The notes under the pieces are model-generated. The model made no database searches. It was not told the origin of the DNA and saw nothing but the letters and a program-made list of their open reading frames with translations. A program made the translations under genes and the position numbers. From Cylindrospermopsis curvispora GIHE-G1 (GTDB lineage Bacteria > Cyanobacteriota > Cyanobacteriia > Cyanobacteriales > Nostocaceae), in NCBI RefSeq assembly GCF_014489415.1, contig NZ_CP060822.1, positions 3,271,501 through 3,335,500 of the forward strand: a DNA stretch of 64,000 nt, read 5' to 3'. Shown here one piece after another: positions 27,457 through 37,915 of this stretch (position 1 is its first letter; each line of letters starts with the position of its first letter).

Positions 27457-30192
27457 TTAAAAACTGGATTCGTCTGAGTTTATAGCTTGAGCTAAAAATT
27501 CCATTGCTTGGGTCTTAGTCTTAATTTTACCATCCAGAGTAGCAATCAATAAATGATCTAAAATATGCTTGAAAATTGGACCTGGTTTGTAACCCATTTT
27601 TTTTAAGTCATCTCCCTTTAATAAAGGTTGAACATGCACTAAATCCCTCCAATAATACCAGATTTTTCTTCTAATCTCTCGGGAACTTTTTACAGCTATC
27701 AACATTAAAGTTCCGGAGTCATATTTTTGTAGTAGGTTAAATATTGCACTGGCTAATTCACAATTTGGCAACTCTCTATTTATTTCTACCTGTGCTGCTC
27801 CCAGCTTCTTGAGTCTATTTACACTGCTGTCTGATAATTGTAAGTTTTCTGCCACCTTACTTCCATACTCTGGTTCTAAGCTGCTAATTAATATCTCTAA
27901 CCGTATTAACCAAGTAGGTGGTAATTGTTGAGTTGGTTGTTGAGCAGGTGGCCAAAATCTGTATTGAATTGTCAACAGTTTTTCCAATAAAACCAATTCT
28001 CGCAAGATGCCATGATTTAACCTACAGGTATAATGAATACATTGTAAAGCTCCTAACTGATCTAATAACTTTAAAGCTGATTGCCAATAGGGCGCTTGTA
28101 AAATAAGTTTTAATTCCGCTTTTAATCGAGTATGCAAAGCTGGTGTTTTGATATTTTCTTGCACTGTTCTATCATAAACACCACTATTAATGGCATACTG
28201 AATGTACTCAGCAGTTCGCTGTTCAATGGCAAAACCAAACCTGATGGCAAACCGCACTCCTCGATAAATCCGGGTGGGATCTTCAATAAAACTATTGGGG
28301 TGCAAAACTCTAATTCTTCGGGATTTTACATCTATTAATCCACCAAAAAAATCTAGTAATTCACCACTGTGGGGAGATGTTAATCTTAGTGCCATGGCAT
28401 TAATTGTAAAGTCTCTTCTATATAGATCTTGCCGAATGGAACTGGCTTCTACTTCTGGGTTTGCTGCAGGATAAGGATAAAATTCTGTTCTAGCTGTGGC
28501 AATATCTACCCATAAACAATCTAATTCTGGATCTTTATGCCACAATAACGCCGCAGTTTGAAATGCTCCATGAATTTCTAAACGGCTATTTTGATAAATT
28601 TGCTGTAGTTCTCTGGCTAATTCTACTCCAGCTCCCACGTCTGCACTTTGATGAAACCCATCTACCACTAGGTCAATATCATGGAGCATTAATTGGTTAC
28701 TTTGATCATTCGCTAATAGCAAATCCCTAACCGCCCCACCAACTAGATAAAGATGCCAACCTCTTGCTTGTGCTGCTTGGGATGCTCTAGTTAATAATTG
28801 CCAAAGTTGGGGAGCAAGTCGATGTTCTAATTCCAGGTTTAACTGGATTGAATGTAATTGTAAATCTAATGGCAAATTTTTAACTTCTAGTCGGTGCAGT
28901 TGTCTGATAACGTCCGTTCTAGTTACAATACCCACTAAATTACCATTTTCTAAAACTGGCAATCTGCCAATGTCATAAGTTACCATCAAGGACTCGATTT
29001 GTGGTAATTCGGTATGGGGTGTAATGGTTTTTAAATCCGTGGTCATATACCCTTTAACTGGTGCATGACCAAAACCATGATGTAGGGCAATATCCAGGTC
29101 TCTTCGCGAAATAATACCTACTAATTTATCTTGGCTATTGACCACAGATAACCCAGAATGTCCATAACGTAATAATATTCTTTGAGCTTGGGCAATTGTG
29201 GTTTCTGGTCTGATAGTCCTCACAGGAGAAGACATTAAATCTCTGGCTATGGGTGGTTGGGGAATTTGCGATTTTAGCCCAGCTAATAGGTTTTCTAAAA
29301 CTATGGCTGAACTGGTGTTTTTAACATTCAAGCATGCTGCTTGAGAGTGCCCACCACCATCAAATGGGGTAAATAATATATTTAGGTTAGTATGGGGAAT
29401 TTGGGTTCTACCAATTACTATTAGTCTGAATTCGACATCATTATATGTATATTCATGGGCTAAAAGTAAGGCATCAATTTCTGTCAACTGCATCAGTTGC
29501 GCTGCTAAACCTGATAGCCCAGGAACAAAATTATCTGTTTTCAGGGTCATCCAACCAATGGTGTACCCCCTCCAGCACAAATATTCTAGTCTTTGTAAAC
29601 ATTCGCCTAATAATCTTTGAATTTCCGGTGATAATCCAGGATCTCTATAGGTGGCAATTACTCCTAGATTTGCTCCCCTGTCCATTAACCAAGCTAACGC
29701 TACTGCGTCTCTCGCTGTGGACTGACCATAGGTTAGGGAACCTGTATCTACATGAATGCCTAAAGCCATTACTGTAGCTTGAGCAGCATTAATAAGTGTA
29801 TTCTCTTTAATTAATTCTTCTACTATTAGGGTGGTTGTTGCACCTACTTCGCTAATATATAAACTAGTGGCAATAATGTCACTTTCTTGATTGATATGAT
29901 GATCGTAAACTGTAATTTCTACCAGATTGGCTAGGTCTAACCATGCTTGGGCTTTACCCAGACGATTGCGCTGTTGGGTATCTACTATAATTAAGGAACG
30001 AATATGCTCAGAGTTGACAGAACGTTTTTCAATTAGGGAATACTCATCTCGATATAGAGACAGAAAGTCTCTTACCGGTGGATGGGCTCCTCCAGTTAAT
30101 ACTATTTTACTACCTGGTTTAAGACAAGTTAATCCCACTGCCGCCCCTAAAGCGTCAAAATCAGCAGTTGTGTGACAAAGAATTATTTCCAT
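27457..30192 (-). CDS. DHH-CBS-CCA-adding fusion (tRNA nucleotidyltransferase)
   Basis: A 911-residue multidomain protein. The N-terminus is a DHH/DHHA1 phosphoesterase (CHTTADFDALGAAVGL, VDTQQRNRLG, YDHHINQ) to about residue 300. A CBS pair follows (about 315-430), then a poly(A)-polymerase/CCA-adding head (YLVGGAVRDLLL, HDIDLVVDG) and the RNA-binding C-terminus (RRDFTINAMALRL, RFAIRFGF). The head should add CCA or A to tRNA 3' ends; the DHH part may be a nanoRNase or c-di-nucleotide hydrolase. This fusion recurs in cyanobacteria. The CBS pair suggests adenylate-type control (inference). Confidence 0.9.
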   Translation of the reverse strand: MEIILCHTTADFDALGAAVGLTCLKPGSKIVLTGGAHPPVRDFLSLYRDEYSLIEKRSVNSEHIRSLIIVDTQQRNRLGKAQAWLDLANLVEITVYDHHINQESDIIATSLYISEVGATTTLIVEELIKENTLINAAQATVMALGIHVDTGSLTYGQSTARDAVALAWLMDRGANLGVIATYRDPGLSPEIQRLLGECLQRLEYLCWRGYTIGWMTLKTDNFVPGLSGLAAQLMQLTEIDALLLAHEYTYNDVEFRLIVIGRTQIPHTNLNILFTPFDGGGHSQAACLNVKNTSSAIVLENLLAGLKSQIPQPPIARDLMSSPVRTIRPETTIAQAQRILLRYGHSGLSVVNSQDKLVGIISRRDLDIALHHGFGHAPVKGYMTTDLKTITPHTELPQIESLMVTYDIGRLPVLENGNLVGIVTRTDVIRQLHRLEVKNLPLDLQLHSIQLNLELEHRLAPQLWQLLTRASQAAQARGWHLYLVGGAVRDLLLANDQSNQLMLHDIDLVVDGFHQSADVGAGVELARELQQIYQNSRLEIHGAFQTAALLWHKDPELDCLWVDIATARTEFYPYPAANPEVEASSIRQDLYRRDFTINAMALRLTSPHSGELLDFFGGLIDVKSRRIRVLHPNSFIEDPTRIYRGVRFAIRFGFAIEQRTAEYIQYAINSGVYDRTVQENIKTPALHTRLKAELKLILQAPYWQSALKLLDQLGALQCIHYTCRLNHGILRELVLLEKLLTIQYRFWPPAQQPTQQLPPTWLIRLEILISSLEPEYGSKVAENLQLSDSSVNRLKKLGAAQVEINRELPNCELASAIFNLLQKYDSGTLMLIAVKSSREIRRKIWYYWRDLVHVQPLLKGDDLKKMGYKPGPIFKHILDHLLIATLDGKIKTKTQAMEFLAQAINSDESSF

Positions 30193-30314
30193 AACGGGGG
30201 GAACTGTCTTCCCAATATAAGGGATTTATTTGATGATAAAATTATGTAACTCTGTCTATGATAACGCGACAGTCCGTTTACAAGTCATGATTTCGGTGTA
30301 TTGGGAAAAGTAAA

Positions 30315-30503
30315 ATGACCATAGTATTCCAATTTGCTTTAGTATCTTTGGTTTTGTTCTCTTTCGTCCTGGTGGTAGGTGTTCCTGTTGCTTACGCAAC
30401 CCCTCAAAACTGGGTTGATTCCAAAAAGCTCCTTTGGCTCGGTTCCGGAATTTGGATTGCTTTAGTCCTTTTGGTTGGTGTATTAAACTTCTTTGTGGTT
30501 TAA
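30315..30503 (+). CDS. psbZ: Photosystem II protein PsbZ
   Basis: A 62-residue protein with two transmembrane helices (residues 3-24 and 41-60), and [20 protein letters not shown] in the loop. It is a low-mass PSII core subunit at the periphery of the complex in the thylakoid. It is followed by ribH, an arrangement common in cyanobacteria. Confidence 0.97.
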   Translation: MTIVFQFALVSLVLFSFVLVVGVPVAYATPQNWVDSKKLLWLGSGIWIALVLLVGVLNFFVV

Positions 30504-30658
30504 ATAACAATTACCAATGGGCAAAAAACCATAATCTAAAGATTAGAGGAGCAGATAGTTATTAACTTAACTGTTTATACTTATCCACTCTTCTATCTTT
30601 TTACCATAAGTCACAGTTAAACAAATTTAATCCTTTATATTTACTTAAAGAGGCAATA

Positions 30659-31162
30659 ATGGCAGTTTTTGAGGGAACATTTACTCAAGCGGAAGCTTTA
30701 AAGTTTGCTCTGGTTATTGGTCGCTTCAATGACCTCGTGACTGTAAAGCTGTTGGAAGGATGTCAAGACTGTCTAAAGCGTCATGGGATAAATCCTGACC
30801 CCCAAGGGAATCAAGTAGATTACGTTTGGGTTCCCGGTAGTTTTGAAATTCCCACAGTGGCGCGTCAGTTAGCACTTTCTCAACGTTATGATGCAATAAT
30901 ATGTCTAGGTGCTGTAATCAAGGGACAAACACCTCATTTTGACTATGTATCTGCTGAAGTATCTAAGGGAATTGCTGCAGCCAGTTTTCAAACTGGTGTG
31001 CCAGTGATTTTTGGGATTTTGACTACAGATACCATGCAACAAGCGTTGGAAAGAGCAGGGATTAAAAGTAATCACGGTTGGAATTATGCCATGGATGCCA
31101 TAGAAATGGCTAGTTTGATGCGCCAATTGCGCCCCAATCTGGCAAAATCAGTCCAATCCTAA
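30659..31162 (+). CDS. ribH: 6,7-dimethyl-8-ribityllumazine synthase
   Basis: A 167-residue enzyme: FNDLVT (substrate loop), [24 protein letters not shown] (active-site His) and [18 protein letters not shown]. It condenses 5-amino-6-ribitylaminouracil with dihydroxybutanone phosphate in riboflavin synthesis. AGAGG precedes the ATG. It has the normal length. Confidence 0.96.
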   Translation: MAVFEGTFTQAEALKFALVIGRFNDLVTVKLLEGCQDCLKRHGINPDPQGNQVDYVWVPGSFEIPTVARQLALSQRYDAIICLGAVIKGQTPHFDYVSAEVSKGIAAASFQTGVPVIFGILTTDTMQQALERAGIKSNHGWNYAMDAIEMASLMRQLRPNLAKSVQS

Positions 31163-31272
31163 ATTCCTTTCACCAGAGACAAAAAAATTATTGGATTATT
31201 ATTTAAGAATTTTTTAAACATAGGGGTTGACAATCTACCAAAAATCTGAGATATTAGTATTGTGCTGGACAT

Positions 31273-31344
31273 GCGGGTATAGCTCAGTGGTAGAGCGCAA
31301 CCTTGCCAAGGTTGATGTCGCGCGTTCGAATCGCGTTACCCGCT
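31273..31344 (+). tRNA. tRNA-Gly (GCC)
   Basis: A 72-nt cloverleaf. The acceptor GCGGGTA pairs with TACCCGC, the D arm is GCTC/GAGC, the anticodon stem CAACC/GGTTG carries TTGCCAA (anticodon GCC), and the T arm is GCGCG-TTCGAAT-CGCGT (with one wobble or mismatch). CCA is not encoded. Confidence 0.93.
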
Positions 31345-31477
31345 CTTAAAAAAACATCATCAAAAAATCTCACCAACTCAATCTTGGTAAAATATGGCGG
31401 TTTTGATTTTAGTGAGAATATATTAGAGGAGGGGTGAATCTCAGAATTTTGGAGTTTAATAACGGTCTCCTAAAATT

Positions 31478-31948
31478 ATGTTGTTTTTAACCCAAAATGA
31501 ATTCACCCCCTCAACCTCGCTACAGATATTTACACTCGTCGTGCCACCTCAGAAACTAGAAAAAATAGACCTAGATGCGGATCATGTTTGTCCCTGTAGG
31601 CATCGGGGCCGCCTAGTCCCCATTACTCTAACGGATGCTTTCGGATGCGATCGCTGTCAACAAATATTTGTTGTAGAAGGTAATGGTTATGTACTAGAGC
31701 AGCTCTGTACTAATTACCCCTATAAGCGAACTTGGTCTTGGACCGGGAGAAAATGGAACCCAATGCAACCCAAGTTAGGGAAAAATCAGTTCCCCATGGT
31801 TTTAGCCATGATCTTGTTATTCGCGATTATTGGGCTACCATTAGTATTTCGATTTACCAATGGTTCAGGTATGATTATTTGGGCAACTATTGTGGTATTG
31901 TTAGCCACTCTACCTGCAATTATTGCCTGGTTCAATTATAGACCTTGA
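31478..31948 (+). CDS. Zinc-ribbon two-TM conserved hypothetical protein
   Basis: A 156-residue protein. A zinc-ribbon-like pair CPC and CDRC (about residues 38-65) is followed by two C-terminal hydrophobic segments (about 106-127 and 131-150). It is a conserved cyanobacterial type with no assigned role, probably anchored in the inner or thylakoid membrane with the ribbon in the cytosol. It is encoded 15 bp upstream of proA and likely co-transcribed. Confidence 0.7.
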   Translation: MLFLTQNEFTPSTSLQIFTLVVPPQKLEKIDLDADHVCPCRHRGRLVPITLTDAFGCDRCQQIFVVEGNGYVLEQLCTNYPYKRTWSWTGRKWNPMQPKLGKNQFPMVLAMILLFAIIGLPLVFRFTNGSGMIIWATIVVLLATLPAIIAWFNYRP

Positions 31949-31963
31949 TTTTATTGTTAATAC

Positions 31964-33193
31964 ATGAACATTGCCAAACGTGCTTATCATGCTGCCATCA
32001 AATTAGGTACAACTAAAGGTGCGGAACGGAGTCGCGCTGTTTTGGCAATGGCCAGGGCACTAAAATGCTCCTTTGATGATATTCTGGAAGCCAATACCCT
32101 TGATTTGGAAACAAGTAGGGAAATGGCAGTCCCAGAAATAATCCTGGACTGGCTTAAACTTACCCCTAGTCGCTTGCAAGCAACCGTGGATCTTCTTGAG
32201 CGACTGGGGGAACTATCCGATCCCCTGCGACGGGTGAGAACCGCTGATTATCAACAGGAAGATTCTCAAAGTTATACCCAGCTTATGCCCTTGGGTGTAA
32301 TTGGTTTTATTTATGAGGCTTTACCGGAATTGGGGGCCATCGCCGCCGGTTTTTGTCTGAAAACTGGTAATAGCCTCATTCTCAAGGGAAGCACGGAAGC
32401 TAGTCATTCCAATAGAGCGATCGCAGAAATTCTCCAAACGGCGATTTTAGACACGGGTCTACCTAGTGGTTGTGTAGAATTGATTACGGCAGAGCATGGT
32501 ACTTCTATCAGGGATTTAGTGACGCAAGAAGACTATTTAAGTTTGGTTATTCCCTATGGACGTTCCAGCTTGATTCAACAAGTAGTTAGACAAGCAACCT
32601 GTCCCGTATTAAAATCAGCTATGGGGAATTGTTACCTTTACTGGTCTTTAAATGGGAGTTTAGAAATGGTACGATGGATGGTTTTAGACAGTCATGAAAG
32701 CGAACCGGACCCAGTAAATGCTATTGAAAAGGTTTTAATCCACCGTCAGTCCTTACCATCCTCCCTATCTGCACTGTGGAACAGTCTAAAAGACAGGGGT
32801 TTTCAACTCAAGGGAGATGCGGAACTAGTACAAGCTTTTCCCCAACTCCAGTTGGTGCAAGATGAGGAATGGGGAACTCCATATTTAAATAAGACCATCG
32901 CTTTCAAATTGGTAGATACCTTAGATAGTGCGATCGCCTGGATTAATCAATATAGTAGTAGTCACGCGGATGCCATAGCCACAGAGTCTTACCAAGAAAG
33001 TAGACAATTTGCCTTAGGTGTTAACAGTGCATCTACATATATCAATGCTTCTCCTAGATTTGCTCGTAATTCTTCCAGAGGAGATGCGGTGTTTTTGGGA
33101 ATGTCAAATCAAAGAGGTCACAGGAGAGGTTTCATTAGTTTAGAAACCTTGACCACTGTGAAACATATTATTCAGGGGAACGGGAGATTTTAG
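31964..33193 (+). CDS. proA: Gamma-glutamyl phosphate reductase-like protein
   Basis: A 409-residue aldehyde-dehydrogenase-fold protein. NADPH-binding features PLGVIGFIYEALPELGAIAAGF and NSLILKGSTEASHSN match ProA, and the catalytic Cys is kept in MGNCYLYW (usual GNCHxY). C-terminal GVNSASTYINASPRFARNSSRGDAVFLGM is less canonical than E. coli ProA. Cyanobacteria often have two ProA paralogs and this resembles the divergent one. The expected reaction is glutamyl-5-phosphate to glutamate semialdehyde for proline synthesis. Confidence 0.8.
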   Translation: MNIAKRAYHAAIKLGTTKGAERSRAVLAMARALKCSFDDILEANTLDLETSREMAVPEIILDWLKLTPSRLQATVDLLERLGELSDPLRRVRTADYQQEDSQSYTQLMPLGVIGFIYEALPELGAIAAGFCLKTGNSLILKGSTEASHSNRAIAEILQTAILDTGLPSGCVELITAEHGTSIRDLVTQEDYLSLVIPYGRSSLIQQVVRQATCPVLKSAMGNCYLYWSLNGSLEMVRWMVLDSHESEPDPVNAIEKVLIHRQSLPSSLSALWNSLKDRGFQLKGDAELVQAFPQLQLVQDEEWGTPYLNKTIAFKLVDTLDSAIAWINQYSSSHADAIATESYQESRQFALGVNSASTYINASPRFARNSSRGDAVFLGMSNQRGHRRGFISLETLTTVKHIIQGNGRF

Positions 33194-33197
33194 AGTC

Positions 33198-33216
33198 AGG
33201 AGGGTTATCCCCTCCT
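33198..33216. terminator. Hairpin between convergent proA and gcvP
   Basis: AGGAGGG and CCCCTCCT flank a 4-nt loop in the 29-bp gap between the two stops, with TTCTGTTTT after it on the plus strand. Probable bidirectional terminator. Confidence 0.55.
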
Positions 33217-33222
33217 TCTGTT

Positions 33223-36123
33223 TTAGACGTATGAATCTAAAGGTAAACAAGAACAGACAAAATTGCGATCGCCAAAAGCAGCATCTATCCTACCTACGCT
33301 CGGCCAAAACTTAAATTGACGAGTCCAATCTGTAGGGTAAGCAGCTTGTTCGCGGGAGTAACAGTGGTTCCAATCACCAACAATCAAACTTTGTATAGTG
33401 TGGGGGGCGTTTTTCAAGGGATTATCTTCCAGATCCATAATACCAGACTCAAGGTGCAAAATTTCCTGACGAATGGCAATTAATGCATCACAAAAACGGT
33501 CCAACTCAGCTTTCGACTCACTTTCCGTAGGTTCAACCATGATGGTTCCTGCTACTGGCCAAGAGACGGTAGGAGCGTGAAAACCATAGTCCATCAGGCG
33601 TTTAGCAATATCATCCACCTCAATGTTTGCTGATTTTTTTACTCCTCGCAGGTCTAAAATACATTCATGGGCGACAAAACCATGTTTACCCTTATATAAA
33701 ACAGGGTAAAAGGATTCCAATCGCTTGGCAATGTAGTTAGCATTCAAAATAGCGATTTTGGTTGCTTGAGTTAGGCCATCTGCACCCATCATAGCTATAT
33801 ACATCCAGGAAATAACCAAGATACTGGCACTTCCCCAGGGTGCAGCAGAAACCGCACCGTGGTCACTATCTAATTTAACCACAGAATGGCCTGGTAGAAA
33901 CTCCACCAGATGGGGAGCAACACCAATGGGACCCATTCCTGGACCACCACCCCCATGGGGAATACAAAAGGTTTTGTGTAGGTTCAAATGACAAACATCT
34001 GCACCCAAATCACCGGGACGACAAATACCCACCTGGGCATTCATATTAGCTCCATCCATATACACCTGTCCACCATGTTGGTGAATTAGGGCACAGATTT
34101 CCTGTATAGTTTCTTCAAACACCCCATGGGTTGATGGATAGGTAATCATTAAAGCGGCGATTTCACGACTATATTTTTGTACCTTGGTGTTTAAATCTGC
34201 CAAATCGATATTACCACATTCATCACAAGCGACAGCTACCACCTTCATACCACACATAACTGCACTTGCGGGATTTGTGCCATGAGCAGATTGGGGAATT
34301 AAACAGATATTGCGATGTCCTTCTTGTCTACTTTGATGATATTCACGAATGACTAATAGTCCCGCGTATTCTCCTTGGGAACCAGCATTAGGTTGTAAAG
34401 ATATAGCCGCGAAACCGGTGATTTCTGCTAACCATGTTGCTAATTGTTGAAAGAGGATTTGATAACCTCTGGTTTGGGTAATTGGTGCAAAGGGGTGAAT
34501 TTTACTGAATTCCGCCCAACTAACAGGAATCATCTCCGAAGTAGCATTTAACTTCATAGTACAGGAACCTAGGGCAATCATAGAAGTTGTCAATGATAAA
34601 TCCTTGGCTTCCAACTGATGTAAATAGCGCAGTAATTCAGTTTCAGAATGGTAACTATTAAAGATGGGATGGGTAAGATAGGGACTAGTGCGAATTTGAC
34701 CCAGATAGGAATTAGTCTCCCTAATTTCTTCAATTTTGAAGGGGAAACCATACCCATCACTTATTCCCTTGGCAAAGGCGAAAATCTGCCACAAATCTAT
34801 CACATCTGTAAAGGTTGTAGTTTCATCCAAGGAAATTCCTATATTCCCATCATCAAAAACTCGCAAATTGATGTTTCTCTCATCTGCAGCTATGAGGAGT
34901 GTTTGCAAACTGCTATTTCCTAACCCCACACGCAGGGTGTCAAAGAAGTTCCTATTCAGGACTTCATAACCTAACTTTTCCAGTCCTGCGGCTAAATCCT
35001 TAGTCAGTTGATGAATATTTTCCGCAATCTTTCTCAGTCCGCTTGGTCCATGATAAACTGCGTACATACTCGCCATTACAGCCAAGAGCACCTGAGCCGT
35101 ACAAATATTGCTAGTAGCCTTATCGCGACGAATATGTTGTTCACGGGTTTGTAAAGCCAAACGATAGGCCAGCTTACCGTGAACATCTTTGGACACACCC
35201 ACAATTCGCCCTGGAACTGACCGTTTATACTCCTCCTTAGTAGCAAAATAAGCCGCATGAGGTCCACCAAAACCCAAAGGAATACCGAATCTCTGGGTGC
35301 TACCGATGGCAATATCTGCTCCCAATTCTCCCGGTGATGTCAATAAAGTCAAACTCAATGGATCTGCTGCTATGGTCACCAATGCACCCTGAGCATGGGA
35401 CTGGGCTATAAACTGACGATAGTCATGGATTTTACCATCTGTTGCTGGATATTGGAGAATGGCCCCAAAAATTGGTTGGGTAAAATCAAAGGTTTGATGA
35501 TCTCCAATAATGATTTTAATTCCCAAAGGTTTAGCTCGGGTTTGGATCACATCAATGGTTTGAGGGTGACAGGTGCTGGAAACAAAATAGATAGAGGATT
35601 TGTTTTTGCACACACCATAACTCATGCTCATGGCTTCTGCTGCTGCTGTTGCTTCATCTAATAGAGAAGCATTAGCAATTTCCAATCCAGTTAAATCAAT
35701 GATCATGGTTTGGAAGTTTAATAGTGCTTCCAAACGTCCCTGGGCAATTTCTGGTTGGTAAGGAGTGTATGCTGTATACCAACCGGGATTTTCTAAGATG
35801 TTCCTTTGAATCACTGGGGGAGTAATACAGTCATAATACCCCATACCAATGTAAGAGCGGTAGATTTGATTTTTATTGGCTATTTGTTTGAGTTTAGCCA
35901 GTGCTGTATGTTCAGTTTGTGCAGCTGGTAGGTTCAACTCCTGAAAAAAGCGAATTGAGCTGGGTACTGTTTGCTCAATTAATTCCTCTAAGCTAGATAG
36001 ACCCAAGGAGTTTAGCATCTCCTGGATATCACCTGCTTTCGGTCCAATGTGTCTACTGACAAACTCTCCCAGTGGAGGGGTAGTTTCAGTCAAAATCTGA
36101 CGATAAGTGGGATTGGCTACCAC
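33223..36123 (-). CDS. gcvP: Glycine dehydrogenase (decarboxylating), P-protein
   Basis: A 966-residue homodimeric-type P-protein, full length. The PLP lysine is in [19 protein letters not shown], with [15 protein letters not shown] and [11 protein letters not shown] in the C-terminal half and the N-terminal half [14 protein letters not shown] and [16 protein letters not shown]. It decarboxylates glycine in the glycine cleavage system, which serves photorespiration in cyanobacteria. It is divergent from the DnaJ-like gene (115-bp gap); no glycine riboswitch was recognised there. Confidence 0.96.
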   Translation of the reverse strand: MVANPTYRQILTETTPPLGEFVSRHIGPKAGDIQEMLNSLGLSSLEELIEQTVPSSIRFFQELNLPAAQTEHTALAKLKQIANKNQIYRSYIGMGYYDCITPPVIQRNILENPGWYTAYTPYQPEIAQGRLEALLNFQTMIIDLTGLEIANASLLDEATAAAEAMSMSYGVCKNKSSIYFVSSTCHPQTIDVIQTRAKPLGIKIIIGDHQTFDFTQPIFGAILQYPATDGKIHDYRQFIAQSHAQGALVTIAADPLSLTLLTSPGELGADIAIGSTQRFGIPLGFGGPHAAYFATKEEYKRSVPGRIVGVSKDVHGKLAYRLALQTREQHIRRDKATSNICTAQVLLAVMASMYAVYHGPSGLRKIAENIHQLTKDLAAGLEKLGYEVLNRNFFDTLRVGLGNSSLQTLLIAADERNINLRVFDDGNIGISLDETTTFTDVIDLWQIFAFAKGISDGYGFPFKIEEIRETNSYLGQIRTSPYLTHPIFNSYHSETELLRYLHQLEAKDLSLTTSMIALGSCTMKLNATSEMIPVSWAEFSKIHPFAPITQTRGYQILFQQLATWLAEITGFAAISLQPNAGSQGEYAGLLVIREYHQSRQEGHRNICLIPQSAHGTNPASAVMCGMKVVAVACDECGNIDLADLNTKVQKYSREIAALMITYPSTHGVFEETIQEICALIHQHGGQVYMDGANMNAQVGICRPGDLGADVCHLNLHKTFCIPHGGGGPGMGPIGVAPHLVEFLPGHSVVKLDSDHGAVSAAPWGSASILVISWMYIAMMGADGLTQATKIAILNANYIAKRLESFYPVLYKGKHGFVAHECILDLRGVKKSANIEVDDIAKRLMDYGFHAPTVSWPVAGTIMVEPTESESKAELDRFCDALIAIRQEILHLESGIMDLEDNPLKNAPHTIQSLIVGDWNHCYSREQAAYPTDWTRQFKFWPSVGRIDAAFGDRNFVCSCLPLDSYV

Positions 36124-36238
36124 AAATTATGCTCCCAATGCTATGGTTTAATATATTCTAATGATTTTGAAATATTAGGGAAGAGGGAGGTTCATTTTCT
36201 TCTGAGCATGTCAATTGATTTTCTACTAATAAATCATC

Positions 36239-36910
36239 ATGAGCGAACTGGAGCGTTATTACACACTATTAGATTTAGAGCCTGGTGCAACCATAGAAGA
36301 GATTAACCAAGCTTACAAAGATTTAGTTTTTGTTTGGCATCCCGATCGCCTACCTAAGGATAATCACCGCTTACAGAAAAAAGCCCATGATAAGATCAAG
36401 GCCTTAAATCAAGCACGGGAAAAATTACGCTCCTTTCAAGACCAGTCTCAACCTGGACATAATTCTGAGCCACCTACATCCAAAAAGTCCCCTTACCCAC
36501 CACCACAGACTAACTATTACCGACCAAATCAACCCCCTCCCCAAAATCCGGATCTAAGTGGTAGAGATTTTAGCCATGCTAACCTCAGCAATAAGGACCT
36601 ATCAGGTAGAAATCTTAGCTATGCCAATTTAAGTGGATCTAATCTTAGTGATACTTTTATGCACAAGGTTAATCTTAGAGGTGCAAATCTATCAGGAGCT
36701 AATTTATTCCGAGCCAACTTACTATTGGCAGATTTAAGAGAGGCAAACTTACGTGCAGCCAATTTAATAGGTGCAGATCTCAGCGGTGCAGATCTGCGAG
36801 GTGCTGACCTAACTGGTGCTAGAATGCGCTCAGGGGAGCGTCTCCTGGTCAAGCTAGTGGGTGCAAACCTTACAGGAGCCATTATGCCTGATGGTGCAAT
36901 TTATGGTTAA
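36239..36910 (+). CDS. DnaJ-domain protein with pentapeptide repeats
   Basis: A 223-residue protein. Residues 1-65 are a J domain with HPDR (the HPD motif that stimulates DnaK). A Pro-rich linker follows (about 75-105). Residues about 110-215 are A(D/N)Lxx pentapeptide repeats (ANLSGANLFRANLLLADLRE and so on) that form a right-handed helix. The combination is common in cyanobacteria. A co-chaperone role is inferred from the J domain; the repeat binding partner is unknown. Confidence 0.85.
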   Translation: MSELERYYTLLDLEPGATIEEINQAYKDLVFVWHPDRLPKDNHRLQKKAHDKIKALNQAREKLRSFQDQSQPGHNSEPPTSKKSPYPPPQTNYYRPNQPPPQNPDLSGRDFSHANLSNKDLSGRNLSYANLSGSNLSDTFMHKVNLRGANLSGANLFRANLLLADLREANLRAANLIGADLSGADLRGADLTGARMRSGERLLVKLVGANLTGAIMPDGAIYG

Positions 36911-37075
36911 ATAGAAAAGAGTATCCTGTATAACGGAAATTGTGCTTTTCATTTACATATCATGCTAAATCCTATTCCTAAAAAGTATCAGCCACGGGTA
37001 GTAAAAATAAGCACGCTGCCAGTAACCGCAAGGTTGGCATGAGCAAGGTAAGGTTAAGTATTTTTTGGTGTGTAA

Positions 37076-37906
37076 ATGGTTATGAATGTAGCAATTATTG
37101 GTTGTGGGTATGTTGGTTATGCGGTTGCTAAGTTTTGGCGGCAAAATCCGAATTTTAGGATTACTGTAACTACTACCAGTGAGCATAAAGTCTCAACCCT
37201 ACAAGAAGTAGCAGATGCAGTTGAAGTGACTATGGGTGATGACCAAGTCGTTTTAAATAGGGTTTTAAAAAATCAAGACATGGTTCTACTAACTGTGGGT
37301 GCTAAAAGTAGTAGCAGTTATGAAAAAACCTATTTGGAAACTGCCAAAACAGTAACCTCTTTAATAAAATACCATCCTAAAATTAAACAATTAATTTACA
37401 CAAGTAGTTATGCGATTTATGGTGATAGAAATGGTGTGTGGGTAGATGAGGAGACACCACCAGCTCCACCCAATTTGAACGGTCAGATTCTTGGCAAAAC
37501 CGAAGAAATTTTACTAGGAGCAACAACGGAGAATCTGCGCGTTTGTATTTTGCGATTGGGGGGAATTTATGGGCCAGGAAGAGAACTGGTTAAAATATTT
37601 GGCAGAACAGCTGGCACAACCCGTGAGGGAAATGGCGAGGAAATAACCAACTGGGTACATTTGGATGATATTGTGGGAGTTGTAGAATTTGCCCGTTGGC
37701 AACGGTTACAAGGGATTTATAATTTAGTAGACGACAGTCATTTTACCAGTCGAGAACTCATTGATGGTGTTTTAAAAACTCATAATTTGCCAAATGTAAT
37801 ATGGGATCCTAGCCACAAAAGTACTCGTCATTATAATACCTGGGTTTCTAACCAAAAACTCAAGGATACGGGTTATCAATTTATTCACCCCCACATTGTT
37901 TTCTAA
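37076..37906 (+). CDS. NAD(P)-dependent epimerase/dehydratase-family protein
   Basis: A 276-residue short-chain dehydrogenase/reductase. The Rossmann start is AIIGCGYVGYAVAKFW (G-x-G-x-x-G), then YTSSYAIYGDRNGVWVDE and a C-terminal NLVDDSHFTSREL. It resembles YeeZ/NAD-epimerase-like proteins rather than a known sugar epimerase; the substrate is unknown. A second ATG (37082) is as good a start. It is followed after 9 bp by trmFO. Confidence 0.8.
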   Translation: MVMNVAIIGCGYVGYAVAKFWRQNPNFRITVTTTSEHKVSTLQEVADAVEVTMGDDQVVLNRVLKNQDMVLLTVGAKSSSSYEKTYLETAKTVTSLIKYHPKIKQLIYTSSYAIYGDRNGVWVDEETPPAPPNLNGQILGKTEEILLGATTENLRVCILRLGGIYGPGRELVKIFGRTAGTTREGNGEEITNWVHLDDIVGVVEFARWQRLQGIYNLVDDSHFTSRELIDGVLKTHNLPNVIWDPSHKSTRHYNTWVSNQKLKDTGYQFIHPHIVF

Positions 37907-37915
37907 AAGACGAAT

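Noticed and set aside
36124-36238. Glycine riboswitch upstream of gcvP
   Set aside because: The 115-bp gap is shorter than a usual tandem glycine aptamer, and no conserved GGAGA-type core was seen.
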